64,000 bases of DNA from JAVJRN01 sp040218415 (GCA_040218415.1 JAVJRN010000021.1:62001-126000); one strand, 5' to 3'; shown: positions 25,641 through 34,701, counted from the first letter of the stretch. Numbers and translations: made by a program. The notes: a model not told the origin generated them from the letters alone.

Positions 25641-28600
25641 CTACTCAAACTCCACCACCACATCATCTTGCTCTACCATAGCCCCTGCTTGAAGATAAAC
25701 CTTCTTGACTGTTCCTGCTGCTACAGCAGTTACCGTCGATTCCATTTTCATGGCTTCAATGATAAAGAGTGGCTGCTTTGCTTTGACCACATCCCCTTCT
25801 TTCACTTTCACATCAGCCAAGCGACCTGGCAAAGGTGACCCAACTTCATTGGCTTCAATGGCTTTTTTATTCACCACCTTGCTCACTTTATAGCTTAAGT
25901 CTCGAATTTCAATGATTCGCGTTTGTCCATTGAGCTCGAAATACACCTTGCACTTTCCGTCATCGTTCGGTTCAGAGATGTATTGAAGCTTAATAATGAT
26001 GTGCTTTCCTTTGCCAATTTCTACAAAAAGTTCTTCGTCTGATTTGATACCATAGAAAAAGGCTTTGGTTGGTAGCTTCCATACGGCTCCATACTTCAAC
26101 CAGTGGTTATAGAAATCCTTAAATACTTTAGGATAAAGCTTATATGACAAGAAATCTAACTCGTCACAGTACTCATCAAAGTCTTGTTGAAATTGTGCAT
26201 ATTCCTGCTCAAAATCAACCGCAGGTAAGTGCGCATTTGGTCTATCGGTAAATGGCGTTTCCCCTTTCAATATCAACTTAGACAGCTCCTGAGGAAAACC
26301 GCCGGGCGCTTGCCCTAATTCCCCTCTGAAAAGGCTAACCACAGAATCTGGGAAAGAGATACTGTCTCCTCTTTCCATAATGTCCTTCACTGTCAGGTTA
26401 TTGGAAGTCATGAAAATGGCCATGTCACCAACCACCTTACTCGATGGTGTGACTTTGACCAAGTCACCAAAGAGATCATTCACAATGGCGTAGTTTTCCT
26501 TCACTTTCTCAAACTGGCCGGCAAGTCCAAGTGCTTCTGACTGAGGCCGCAAATTTGAATATTGTCCTCCTGGTATTTCATGATCATAAACGTCGGCATT
26601 TCCTGCTTTCAGTCCACTTTCAAAAGGGTAGTAGTATTGCCTCACATCCTCCCAGTAATTTGAATATTGATTGAGTGATTTTACATCAATTTTTGGATCG
26701 CGTGCTGAACCTTCCAGCACTTTTGCCAGCGAATTAAAATTCGGCTGGGAGGTCAAGCCCGACATGGAGCCAATGGCAGTGTCAACGATATCCACTCCCG
26801 CCTCAATCGCTTTGAGGTAAGTAGTCGCCTGCATTGACGAAGTGTCGTGCGTATGCAAATGAATGGGAATACTTACGTGATTTTTCAAAGCTCCGATCAG
26901 TTCGGTTGCGGCATAGGGCTGTAGCAAACCGGCCATATCTTTGATCGCTAAAATATGTGCGCCTTCATCTTCCAAGGCCTTGGCCATATCCAGATAATAC
27001 TGAAGGTTATATTTCGTGTCTGGATTTAATACGTTTCCAGTGTAGCAAATGCAAGCCTCCGCCACAGAATTGGTTCTTTCTCGCACAGTTTTGATACTTA
27101 CCTTCATGGCTTCCACCCAATTGAGCGAGTCAAAGATTCGGAAAATATCCATCCCATGTTCGGCACTTTTCTCGATAAACTTCTGAATTAAGTTATCCGG
27201 ATAAGCTTTGTAACCCACCCCATTGGATCCACGAAAAAGCATTTGTAACAAGATATTCGGCGCGGCTGCCCGAATTTCCTTCAGCCGATCCCAAGGGTTT
27301 TCATTTAAAAATCGCATGGATACATCGAAAGTAGCACCTCCCCACATCTCCATCGAAAAAATATTTGGGTGATTCTTCGCCAAACCTTCGGTGACCTGCA
27401 GCATGTCGATGGTACGCATTCTGGTAGCTAAAAGCGACTGATGCGCATCTCGAAGCGTAGTGTCGGTAAAAAGTATCTGCTTTTGATCTTTTATCCATTG
27501 CGCCAGCCCTTCCGGTCCTCGCTCCTCCAATATTTGTTTACTTCCGGAAGGAGCCGCTCCTCTTCTGTCGAATTCTGGCACCACAGGAATTCTAAATTTC
27601 ACGGAAGGATCAATCCTTTTAACACTGGGATTACCATTGACCGCTACTTCACCCAGATAGTTAAGCAACTTGGTGGCCCTGTTCATGTAGCGTTTCATCT
27701 GAAACAATTCCGGATGATCTTCAATGAATCTTACAGTCGCTTTGCCAGAATAGAATACTTCATGCTTCAATACATTTTCAAGAAACCCTTTGTTGGTTAC
27801 CACACCTCGAATTCTAAACTCGGATAAGGCTCTTTGAAGTCTAAGTGAGGCACCTTTGAGCGTTCTACCTGTTGCAGTGATTTTTACTAACATAGAATCG
27901 AAAAAGGGTGAAATGGTCACCCCCGCATAGCAGTTTCCGGCATCTAATCGAATTCCAAAACCTCCTGGAGATCGGTAAGCGATCACACGACCATAATCCG
28001 GCTTAAAATTATTTTCAGGATCTTCGGTAGTTATTCTGCACTCTATAGCATAACCATTGAGCCTAATATCTTCCTGACTTTTGATAAAAATTCTCGGATC
28101 ATCGAGTGGATAACCACGGGCTATTTCAATCTGAGATCTTACAATATCAATACCCGTAATCTCCTCTGTGATGGTGTGCTCGACTTGAACCCGTGGATTC
28201 ACTTCTATGAAATAAATATTTTCATCGGCATCCACCAAAAACTCTACCGTACCTACGTTATTGTATTTTACTTCACGGGTAATACGCAATGCACAAGCAT
28301 ACAGCTTTTCTCTGGTTTCCAGCTTTAAGCCAATGGATGGCGCTATTTCCACTACTTTTTGATACCTACGCTGCACAGAACAATCACGCTCATAGAGATG
28401 CACTAAGTTGCCGTAGTTATCGCCCATGATTTGCACTTCGATGTGCTTTGGACTGTCAATAAATTTCTCTATAAAAATGGTATCATCGCCAAAAGCTTTT
28501 TTGGCTTCTCCTTTTGCTTCATGGTAAGCTCCTTCGAGATCATCGGCCGTTCTTACTACACGCATGCCTCGTCCTCCTCCGCCAGCAGCGGCTTTTACCA

Positions 28601-29087
28601 TCACAGGAAAACCTATTTTTGCTGCTTCCTTTTCGGCTATTTCATAAGAGGTAATGTCTACTTCGCTATCTTGAATTACTGGCACATTAGCCCTTAATGC
28701 AACTATTTTTGCTTTCACTTTATCGCCAAGCTGATCCATCACTTCCGGCTCTGGGCCTATAAAAATGATTCCTTCTTGTTGGCATCTCCTCACAAAATGT
28801 ACATTCTCTGATAGAAAGCCATAACCAGGATGGATAGCGTCTACACTTTCTCTTTTCGCGAGTGCGATAATCTCCTCAATATCAAGATAAGGCTTAAGAG
28901 GCTCGGTATCAGCTCCTATTTGATATGCCTCGTCGGCTTTATATCTATGCAAGGAATATCGGTCCTCATAAGTATACATCGCAACAGTACGAATTCTCAA
29001 CTCTGAGGCTGCCCTTAATACTCGGATGGCTATCTCCCCTCTGTTGGCAACTAGTAGTTTTTTTATCTGTTTGATGTTCTTTTCCAT
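25641..29087 (-). CDS. pyc: pyruvate carboxylase
   Basis: 1148 residues, full length for the single-chain alpha4 enzyme. Biotin carboxylase (~8-460): LLVANRGEIAIRVLRAA, ATP-grasp loop KAAAGGGGRGMRVV, and FIEVNPRVQVEHTITEE. Carboxyltransferase (~540-810): TDTTLRDAHQSLLATRMRT, MEMWGGATFDVSMRFL, and HLHTHDTS with the metal ligands. Allosteric/tetramerisation region ~870-1050. BCCP at the C-terminus has biotinyl-Lys in IIEAMKMESTV. It makes oxaloacetate from pyruvate, bicarbonate and ATP for anaplerosis and gluconeogenesis. Cytoplasmic; single gene followed by the toxin-antitoxin cassette. Confidence 0.97.
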   Translation of the reverse strand: MEKNIKQIKKLLVANRGEIAIRVLRAASELRIRTVAMYTYEDRYSLHRYKADEAYQIGADTEPLKPYLDIEEIIALAKRESVDAIHPGYGFLSENVHFVRRCQQEGIIFIGPEPEVMDQLGDKVKAKIVALRANVPVIQDSEVDITSYEIAEKEAAKIGFPVMVKAAAGGGGRGMRVVRTADDLEGAYHEAKGEAKKAFGDDTIFIEKFIDSPKHIEVQIMGDNYGNLVHLYERDCSVQRRYQKVVEIAPSIGLKLETREKLYACALRITREVKYNNVGTVEFLVDADENIYFIEVNPRVQVEHTITEEITGIDIVRSQIEIARGYPLDDPRIFIKSQEDIRLNGYAIECRITTEDPENNFKPDYGRVIAYRSPGGFGIRLDAGNCYAGVTISPFFDSMLVKITATGRTLKGASLRLQRALSEFRIRGVVTNKGFLENVLKHEVFYSGKATVRFIEDHPELFQMKRYMNRATKLLNYLGEVAVNGNPSVKRIDPSVKFRIPVVPEFDRRGAAPSGSKQILEERGPEGLAQWIKDQKQILFTDTTLRDAHQSLLATRMRTIDMLQVTEGLAKNHPNIFSMEMWGGATFDVSMRFLNENPWDRLKEIRAAAPNILLQMLFRGSNGVGYKAYPDNLIQKFIEKSAEHGMDIFRIFDSLNWVEAMKVSIKTVRERTNSVAEACICYTGNVLNPDTKYNLQYYLDMAKALEDEGAHILAIKDMAGLLQPYAATELIGALKNHVSIPIHLHTHDTSSMQATTYLKAIEAGVDIVDTAIGSMSGLTSQPNFNSLAKVLEGSARDPKIDVKSLNQYSNYWEDVRQYYYPFESGLKAGNADVYDHEIPGGQYSNLRPQSEALGLAGQFEKVKENYAIVNDLFGDLVKVTPSSKVVGDMAIFMTSNNLTVKDIMERGDSISFPDSVVSLFRGELGQAPGGFPQELSKLILKGETPFTDRPNAHLPAVDFEQEYAQFQQDFDEYCDELDFLSYKLYPKVFKDFYNHWLKYGAVWKLPTKAFFYGIKSDEELFVEIGKGKHIIIKLQYISEPNDDGKCKVYFELNGQTRIIEIRDLSYKVSKVVNKKAIEANEVGSPLPGRLADVKVKEGDVVKAKQPLFIIEAMKMESTVTAVAAGTVKKVYLQAGAMVEQDDVVVEFE

Positions 29088-29563
29088 AATATGAGTTATC
29101 TATTTAAAGGCAAAAAAAGTGTATCACGCAATTTATCAACTTGATAAGAAAGCAGAACAGTATTGTTATGAATAATAAAAATAGTATACGCAGAAAGATT
29201 AAACTCACCTTTGGGCGAAAGACGGTATATTCTTCTGATTCGCGCCTGACTTGGCGAATAAAGCTGGTTTTTATTTCAGGTTTTCGGAGTTGTAAAGGTC
29301 TACAATAAACCGATATCGCTCTAAAAATGACCGATTCGCTTAGAAACTATAAAAAATTGAAAAATTGAAAAATGGTTTTTACATAAAAGCAAGTCGCAAG
29401 TTCCTGAAAGTCTTTCTAGGGAATTGTTGAAATAACGGCTCAAGATCGAAATACTGACTGTGCTAGTATTCTCGGAAGGTATTAGATCTGATGTTTGATA
29501 TAACAGTTGTTCCAAACCGACAATGCCTTACAAAATATCCAAAACGTGCTTTTAACTTTTCAA
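29088..29563. other. 476-bp intergenic region upstream of pyc
   Basis: It should contain the pyc promoter. No gene is supported; a 64-codon frame (29321-29515, minus) has no motif and low plausibility. ATTCGC / GCGAAT with a 10-base spacer (near 29237-29258) is a weak dyad. No riboswitch or terminator structure was recognised. Confidence 0.4.
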
Positions 29564-30010
29564 TCAATCTAAGATCTCTACCTCTGCATCTTCCAAAAGA
29601 AAGAATAAATGCAAAGGGTCGTCCGCATTCAGTTTAAGAATACCAGTCGCGCTTACTTTTTGATCCTGAAATTCGAACTTCTTATTGGTATAAACTTCCA
29701 TCACTGTTTCAGGCCCAGCATTGCCACAAAAGAAGCAAGAATTGAAGGGGAATCGGGAAAGGACAAAATAATTAGATGACCCACTTGTTTCCAATGGAAT
29801 TACGTAACCTTCCACGGTCACCCTCGTTCCTTCGAAGATGGAAATAGACTCAGGAAAAAGAGGTTTTTCAATTTCTTCACCCAAAAATTCATCGTAACCT
29901 GGAATCAGCTTTACCTGACCAAGCGACTCCCAACCTTGAAAGTCTACATTTTGAAACCAAATAGATAGTAATAATACCGCCAGCATGAAACTATTTTTAT
30001 CGTAAATCAA
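29564..30010 (-). CDS. exported protein with a Cys-x2-Cys motif, function unknown (DUF3299-like)
   Basis: 148 residues. The N-terminal hydrophobic stretch (FMLAVLLLSIWFQNVDFQGW) is a signal peptide or anchor. The mature part looks like an OB-type domain: GTRVTVEGYVIPLET, then FVLSRFPFNSCFFCGNAGPETVMEVYT with a CFFC pair, and VSATGILKLNADDPLHLFFLLEDAEV. The layout resembles the DUF3299 family of small periplasmic proteins. The CxxC suggests a metal or redox site (inference). Divergent from the ABC ATPase gene, with 63 bp between. Confidence 0.7.
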   Translation of the reverse strand: MIYDKNSFMLAVLLLSIWFQNVDFQGWESLGQVKLIPGYDEFLGEEIEKPLFPESISIFEGTRVTVEGYVIPLETSGSSNYFVLSRFPFNSCFFCGNAGPETVMEVYTNKKFEFQDQKVSATGILKLNADDPLHLFFLLEDAEVEILD

Positions 30011-30073
30011 AACTAACCATAATCGTGCTGCAATACTGCGCTTCTTTATAACGAAAGTTTATAGCTTTAATCT

Positions 30074-30796
30074 ATGAGTCTAATTATTGATACCAAAGAA
30101 TTGTCCAAACGCTATGTGATGGGTAGCGAAACTATCCACGCATTGAAGTCTGTTTCTATACAAATAGAGCGGGGCGAATATGTCGCATTTATGGGGCCGT
30201 CAGGTTCTGGAAAATCAACATTAATGAACATAATCGGATGTCTGGACACCCCTACTTCCGGCACTTACATCCTCAATAGCAATGATGTGAGTGACTTGAC
30301 CGAAAACGAACTGGCAGAAATACGAAATAAGGAAATTGGTTTTGTCTTCCAGACCTTCAATCTTCTGCCAAGAGCTTCTTCATTAGAAAATGTATCTCTT
30401 CCGCTCGTGTATGCCGGTTATGGCAAAAGTGATCGAGATGAAATAGCCATGAAATCTTTGGATGGCGTAGGATTAAAAGATCGTGCGTATCATAAACCAA
30501 ACGAACTTTCCGGTGGGCAAAGGCAGAGAGTTGCCATAGCGCGAGCCTTGGTCAATGATCCAAGTATTATTCTCGCCGATGAGCCTACAGGAAACTTAGA
30601 TTCTAAAACATCCTACAGCATCATGGATCTTTTTGCGGAGCTACACAATAAAGGCAATACCATCATTATGGTCACGCACGAAGAGGACATTGCAGAATAT
30701 GCACACCGCATCATCCGCTTGAGAGATGGGCTGATCGAGTCTGACGAACGTAACGAAAATATTAGATCAACAACGCCACAATTGAATGAGCAGTAA
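30074..30796 (+). CDS. ABC transporter ATP-binding protein (MacB/LolD type)
   Basis: 240 residues: Walker A GPSGSGKSTLMNIIG, Q-loop FVFQTFNLLPR, signature LSGGQRQRVAIARALVNDP, Walker B IILADEPTGNLDS, H-loop MVTHEED. The loop SDLTENELAEIRNKEIGFVFQ is the pattern of MacB/LolD/FtsE-like ATPases that drive lipoprotein or peptide extrusion through MacB-type permeases. No permease gene is adjacent. The 3' end overlaps the cobalamin adenosyltransferase gene by 11 bp. Confidence 0.93.
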   Translation: MSLIIDTKELSKRYVMGSETIHALKSVSIQIERGEYVAFMGPSGSGKSTLMNIIGCLDTPTSGTYILNSNDVSDLTENELAEIRNKEIGFVFQTFNLLPRASSLENVSLPLVYAGYGKSDRDEIAMKSLDGVGLKDRAYHKPNELSGGQRQRVAIARALVNDPSIILADEPTGNLDSKTSYSIMDLFAELHNKGNTIIMVTHEEDIAEYAHRIIRLRDGLIESDERNENIRSTTPQLNEQ

Positions 30797-31349
30797 AATT
30801 TACACTAAAACCGGAGACAAAGGTCAAACATCTTTACTTGGGGGGAAAAGAGTAAGTAAAGCGCATTTAAGAATAGAATCTTATGGCAATGTGGACGAAT
30901 TAAACTCCTTCATAGGTTTATTAAAAGACCACCCCGCTATGGAATCGAGGATTTCCAATCAATTCTATTGGATTCAGGAACATCTATTCTCTATCGGTTC
31001 AAATTTGGCTATTGAAAGCGATTTCAAAGGCTTTGAACTTCCGACTGTGAGTAATTTGGAGATAAAGCAATTGGAAGTCTGGATTGACAAGTACACTGCA
31101 GAACTTCCAGAATTAAAGAATTTTATACTCCCCGGAGGTCACGAAATTGTATCTTTGTGCCACGTCTGCCGAACGGTCTGTCGTAGAGCTGAGCGCAGCA
31201 TTACTGCCTTAGAAGATGAAAGCCCAATCGGCGAGCATATTTTACCTTTTATGAATCGACTTTCCGATTACTTTTTCGTTATGTCGAGAAAAATGGCAAA
31301 TCTGCTCAACGTACCCGAAACGCCATGGAAACCTGGCACAGAAGAGTAA
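30786..31349 (+). CDS. PduO-type cob(I)alamin adenosyltransferase
   Basis: 187 residues. IYTKTGDKGQTSLLGGKRVSK is the ATP-binding N-terminus and ESYGNVDELNSFIGLL the second conserved motif. FILPGGHEIVSLCHVCRTVCRRAERSI supplies the CRRAER active-site helix, and FMNRLSDYFFVMSRKMA the end. It transfers the 5'-deoxyadenosyl group from ATP to cobalamin, for B12-dependent enzymes such as methylmalonyl-CoA mutase. No B12 riboswitch was seen upstream. It is translated from within the end of the ABC gene. Confidence 0.93.
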   Translation: MSSKIYTKTGDKGQTSLLGGKRVSKAHLRIESYGNVDELNSFIGLLKDHPAMESRISNQFYWIQEHLFSIGSNLAIESDFKGFELPTVSNLEIKQLEVWIDKYTAELPELKNFILPGGHEIVSLCHVCRTVCRRAERSITALEDESPIGEHILPFMNRLSDYFFVMSRKMANLLNVPETPWKPGTEE

Positions 31350-31374
31350 CAAAGAGATTAAATTTAGGCCAGCG

Positions 31375-32433
31375 ATGACTGAAACATTAGATATCAAAAA
31401 ACAAAAAACGACCAACTCAAAGTTGGCGAGCACGGACTTAAAAAACCCTCAATTTGGCAAAGTCTATGCCGACCATATGTTCATCGCAGATTATGCGAAT
31501 GGCGAATGGAAGGACTTACGAATCGTTCCATACGGAGATATCAGCATTAGTCCAGCGAATACAACTTTGCATTACGCGTCTTCAATTTTCGAGGGTTTAA
31601 AGGCATATAGAGCCGAGAATGGTGAGATTTTGATATTCAGACCACAGGCCAATGCGCAAAGAATGATTAAAAGCGCAGAGCGAATGTGCATGCCGCCTGT
31701 TCCTGAAGCGCTATTTATGGAAGCCTTGACTCAGTTATTGAAAATGGATAGTGAATGGGTTCCAAGCGAACCAGGAACTTCCTTATATATTCGCCCTTTT
31801 GCGATGGCAATGGATCCTTATATTGGCATCAGACCTTCAGATACTTATTCTTTTTATATTATCACAGGGCCTGTTGGCTCCTACTATGCAGAGCCTGTCA
31901 AAGTGAAAATCGAAAAGCATTTCACAAGAGCAGCGCAGGGTGGAACAGGTTTTGCGAAAACTGGAGGTAATTATGCCGCTGCATTATATCCTGCCGTTCA
32001 GGCGCAAAAGGAGGGCTTTCATCAGCTCATATGGACTGACGCCAAAAGCCATGAATATGTAGAGGAATCAGGCACCATGAACTTGATGTTTGTCATCAAC
32101 GACACATTAATTACGGCTCCTACAGGCGACACGATTCTTTCTGGAATTACGCGTGATAGCATCTTACAACTTGCCAGAGACAAAGGCATGAAAGTAGAAG
32201 AGCGACCGATCAGCGTTAAGGAAATAATAGAAGCGTTTGAGAATGGAACGATGCAAGAAGCCTTTGGTGCTGGAACTGCCGCTACCGTTGCTCAGATCAA
32301 GTTGATTCAAAATGATGGTATTGATTATGAATTGCCTGAGGCTAAACCTTATTCCAAAGAATTCTTAAAAACCCTCGACGATATTAAGCTCGGCAAAGCC
32401 GAGGATAAGCACGGTTGGATTTATAGGATTTGA
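31375..32433 (+). CDS. ilvE: branched-chain amino acid aminotransferase
   Basis: 352 residues, the larger (eukaryote-like, group II) type of fold class IV PLP aminotransferase. FEGLKAYRAENGEILIFRP, then the PLP Lys in GFAKTGGNYAAALYPA, EESGTMNLMFV and SGITRDSILQLARDKGM are all present. It catalyses the last step of valine, leucine and isoleucine synthesis and the first step of their breakdown, with 2-oxoglutarate/glutamate. It follows the adenosyltransferase gene by 25 bp and is closed by a strong hairpin terminator. Confidence 0.95.
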   Translation: MTETLDIKKQKTTNSKLASTDLKNPQFGKVYADHMFIADYANGEWKDLRIVPYGDISISPANTTLHYASSIFEGLKAYRAENGEILIFRPQANAQRMIKSAERMCMPPVPEALFMEALTQLLKMDSEWVPSEPGTSLYIRPFAMAMDPYIGIRPSDTYSFYIITGPVGSYYAEPVKVKIEKHFTRAAQGGTGFAKTGGNYAAALYPAVQAQKEGFHQLIWTDAKSHEYVEESGTMNLMFVINDTLITAPTGDTILSGITRDSILQLARDKGMKVEERPISVKEIIEAFENGTMQEAFGAGTAATVAQIKLIQNDGIDYELPEAKPYSKEFLKTLDDIKLGKAEDKHGWIYRI

Positions 32434-32503
32434 TATTTGTGAAGACAGCCAGATCAAATGTATATTGATTGTTGTCGGGTTAGATTCAATTGAAACAAAA
32501 TAT

Positions 32504-32540
32504 AAAAAGCCTCAGGATTTAATCTTGAGGCTTTTTTTTT
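32504..32540 (+). terminator. rho-independent terminator of ilvE
   Basis: AAAAAGCCTCA pairs with TGAGGCTTTTT across an 11-base loop that can itself pair (GATT/AATC), and a run of T follows. It lies ~70 bp after the ilvE stop. Confidence 0.85.
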
Positions 32541-32618
32541 AGCTTTCATGGTTTTCAGTAAAATGGTCGCCAGACCAGTTTTCGATTTTACTAGATTGGG
32601 TAGATCACGTAGTTCAGA

Positions 32619-32968
32619 GCCGTCATTTCGAATCCCGACCAAAGGAAGGGTGAGAAATCCCCATCTGTTTCGTAGGATGTCTCCTTCGTACCTCAGTTCG
32701 ACATGACGCCCAACCATTCCCGTCATTTCGACCGCAGGGAGAAATCCCCATTCATTCAAGGAGACTTTAGTTCAGAGCCGTCATTTCGATCCCGACCGTA
32801 GGAAGGGTGAGAAATCCCCTTCCATTTGAGGGGGACTTCTCCTTTCGCTGCGCTACAGTTCGAAGTGACGGTATCCATTTCCGTCATTCTGAGGAGTGAG
32901 GAACGAACGACGTGAGAATCCCCTTCCATTTATGTAAACTTCCCATTCCGTTTCGAAGTGGTGACATC
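32619..32968. repeat. palindromic repeat cluster A
   Basis: At least four partly overlapping units built on CGTCATTTCGA.. GAGAAATCCCC.. GGAGACTTCTC.. TTCGAAGTGACG. Each ~70-110 bp unit is an imperfect palindrome. Linkers such as AACCATTCCCGTCATTTCGA and GAGGAGTGAGGAACGAACGA recur in clusters B and C. Frames called across this DNA (for example 32454-32759, minus) translate the repeat and are not genes. Confidence 0.85.
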
Positions 32969-32973
32969 CGTAC

Positions 32974-33000
32974 TCCGGCTTCCAAGAAGTCGGGTTTTTT
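32974..33000 (+). terminator. hairpin with T-run closing repeat cluster A
   Basis: CCGGCTTC-CAA-GAAGTCGG with one G-T pair, followed by six T. No gene lies directly upstream on the plus strand apart from the repeats, so it would catch read-through from ilvE. A similar CCCG..CGGG-T hairpin ends cluster C. Confidence 0.65.
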
Positions 33001-33138
33001 AATGCTTTTTGTCCAACTATAAAGGCATTCACACCTCCGTTTTCTCCAATATACCATAAAGTGGGTATTTTAGTTAAAACGTTGTTGGTGTAGTTTTATG
33101 AACAGTTACACCTATTGTTTAATTAAAATCATAAAACT

Positions 33139-33612
33139 ATGAGTACTGGAAATGCAATCTCTATTGAAATCCCGCAAGCCGACATAGACGCGGTAAAGGC
33201 AGCACTGGCCACCATCCAAACTACACTAGCACCTTATGTGCTGGCGCTTACCCCAGAGCAACGCAAGACGATCCCAAAAATGAGCGACGGCACAGTGCCT
33301 TTTGTAAGTAAAGTGATGGACTATGCCACTAGTGATCCACAGTTTACGCCACCTTATATGGATGTGCCTGAGATGAAAAAGGACTTTGATGCCACCACGG
33401 CATTGCTCCCTTTGCTTCGTACGGTAGACCAAATAGAGGACAATCTCAACGACACCACGATGCTTGCAGGGTCGGAAGCATACATTGCTGCGCTGAGTTA
33501 CTACAACTCCGTGAAAATGGCTGCCAGGATGAACATCCCCGGCGCGAAAGCGATCTTTGATGATTTGAGGATGAGGTTTGAAGGACAGGGAAAAGTAAAA
33601 CCGAAGGTCTAA
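33139..33612 (+). CDS. conserved hypothetical protein, helical, about 157 residues
   Basis: 157 residues, soluble, no signal peptide. It is mostly helical (IPQADIDAVKAALATIQTTL; VPEMKKDFDATTALLPLLRT; VDQIEDNLNDTTMLAGSEAY; AALSYYNSVKMAARMN) and ends FDDLRMRFEGQGKVKPKV. I recognise the pattern as a small recurrent hypothetical in Bacteroidota but know no function. Its G+C is visibly higher than the flanks. It sits alone between repeat cluster A and the minisatellite and has its own strong terminator. Confidence 0.8.
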   Translation: MSTGNAISIEIPQADIDAVKAALATIQTTLAPYVLALTPEQRKTIPKMSDGTVPFVSKVMDYATSDPQFTPPYMDVPEMKKDFDATTALLPLLRTVDQIEDNLNDTTMLAGSEAYIAALSYYNSVKMAARMNIPGAKAIFDDLRMRFEGQGKVKPKV

Positions 33613-33644
33613 AGACCCACTTAATACCCTAAGTAGTTAATAGC

Positions 33645-33679
33645 AAAAGACCAATGCCGAGGCGTTGGTCTTTTCTTTT
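33645..33679 (+). terminator. rho-independent terminator of the hypothetical gene
   Basis: AAAAGACCAATGCC pairs with GGCGTTGGTCTTTT (one T-G pair) around a GAA loop and is followed by CTTTTG. Found 33 bp after the stop. Confidence 0.85.
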
Positions 33680-33720
33680 GAGGCCTATGCTAGAGGCTAA
33701 CCACCTCACAGCTGAGTGAG

Positions 33721-33909
33721 TTCACCAAAAAGGCGAGGCAGTTCGCCTAAAAGGTGAACCACTTCGGTAAAAAGGGAAACTAGTTGACCAAAAAGGCGAA
33801 CCGGTTTGGCTCGGAGGTGAACTAGTTCGGTAAAAAGGCAAACCAGTTGACCAAAAAGGTGAACTAGTTCGGCAAAAAGATGAACCAGTTCGCCTATGAA
33901 GTAGGGAGG
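33721..33909. repeat. 21-bp tandem minisatellite, eight full units plus a partial ninth
   Basis: Units start at 33721, 33742, 33763, 33784, 33805, 33826, 33847, 33868 and 33889. Consensus TTCGGYAAAAAGGYGAACYAG; differences are scattered. The 21-bp period equals seven codons. The minus strand stays open across the array, giving a heptad like LVHLFGE, whereas the plus frames contain repeated TAG stops. A coding role is doubtful. Confidence 0.9.
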
Positions 33910-33972
33910 GGTACTTGGCAAGTGGGTGGGGGTACTTCCGAAGTGGGTACCCCCACTTCCGATGGGGGGTAC
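33900..33972. repeat. G-rich GTACTTCC/GGGTAC repeat patch
   Basis: Directly after the minisatellite, runs of G3-G6 alternate with GTACTTCC and GTACTTGG. AAGTGGG-TA-CCCCCACTT forms a small dyad around 33940-33957. The plus strand is strikingly purine-biased. No gene. Confidence 0.6.
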
Positions 33973-34008
33973 AGGCGTTTAAAGGCACTTTTTGGGATTT
34001 TGTTGAGA

Positions 34009-34333
34009 GCCGTCATTTCGATGGAGGTACGACTGAGAAATCCCCTGCTAATACGAGGAGACTTTAGTTCAGAGCCGTCATTTCGAATCCCGACCGCAGG
34101 AAGGGTGAGAAATCCCCTGCTGTTTAGCAGGATGTCTCCCTCGTGCCTCAGTTCGACATGACGACCAACCATTCCCGTTATTTCGACCGCAGGGAGAAAT
34201 CCCCTTCCATTTAGGGAGACTTCTCACTCCATTGCATTCCGTTTCGAAGTGACGGTAACCATTTCCGTCATTCTGAGGAGTGAGGAACGAACGACGTAAG
34301 AATCCCCTTCTCTTTAGTGGGATTTCTCCTCCA
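34009..34333. repeat. palindromic repeat cluster B
   Basis: Same family as clusters A and C: three full CGTCATTTCGA..TGACG units and two partial ones, joined by GAGCCGTCATTTCGA and CCATTCCCGTTATTTCGA. Short frames across it on either strand are repeat-derived. A different short dyad, CCTGTCAGG (34385-34393), follows and may belong to another dispersed repeat. Confidence 0.85.
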
Positions 34334-34557
34334 ACAGACCTCCAAGGCCTACGCGGCTCGGCCAACGCGGCTCGATTTTAGAAACCTGTCAGGTCTAAAA
34401 AGCGAAAGTTATTTAACCTCTATGGTATTTTTAACTTTTGTCAATATCTATTGACCCTTACCATCTTTTAGAATGAATTGAGTTTGGATAAAAGAGTTTA
34501 AAAGAATATCCAAACAGGAATTGGTAACTTGCTAAGCCAAAATCAAGGGAAAATTAA

Positions 34558-34701
34558 ATGGAGTTGAAAGAGAAGATATCAATTACAGAAGTCTATGGAC
34601 AAGTTTTTCGAATAAGGGAGGTTGAAGCATTCGAAAATGAACAAGCTGCATTTACCCACTATATGCACAATCATAAAAATGGTGCAGCTAAGTTCTTATA
34701 A
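34558..34701 (+). CDS. possible 47-residue small protein
   Basis: ATG at 34558 preceded by AAGGGA, 47 codons: MELKEKISITEVYGQVFRIR, EVEAFENEQAAFTHYMHNHK and a short end. It could be a small gene, or the truncated end of something displaced by the repeats; I recognise no family. It lies 77 bp ahead of the HNH gene on the same strand, so it might be its leader cistron or an unrelated remnant. Confidence 0.35.
   Translation: MELKEKISITEVYGQVFRIREVEAFENEQAAFTHYMHNHKNGAAKFL

Noticed and set aside
30600..30786. cobalamin riboswitch before the adenosyltransferase gene
   Set aside because: The upstream sequence is ABC-gene coding DNA and no B12-box-like structure is seen.
33721..33909. CRISPR-like array
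   Set aside because: Repeats are contiguous at 21 bp with no spacers and no cas genes are in the window.
32454..34365. several 60-100-codon frames on both strands
   Set aside because: They translate palindromic or 21-bp repeats; similar residue strings recur at each cluster.
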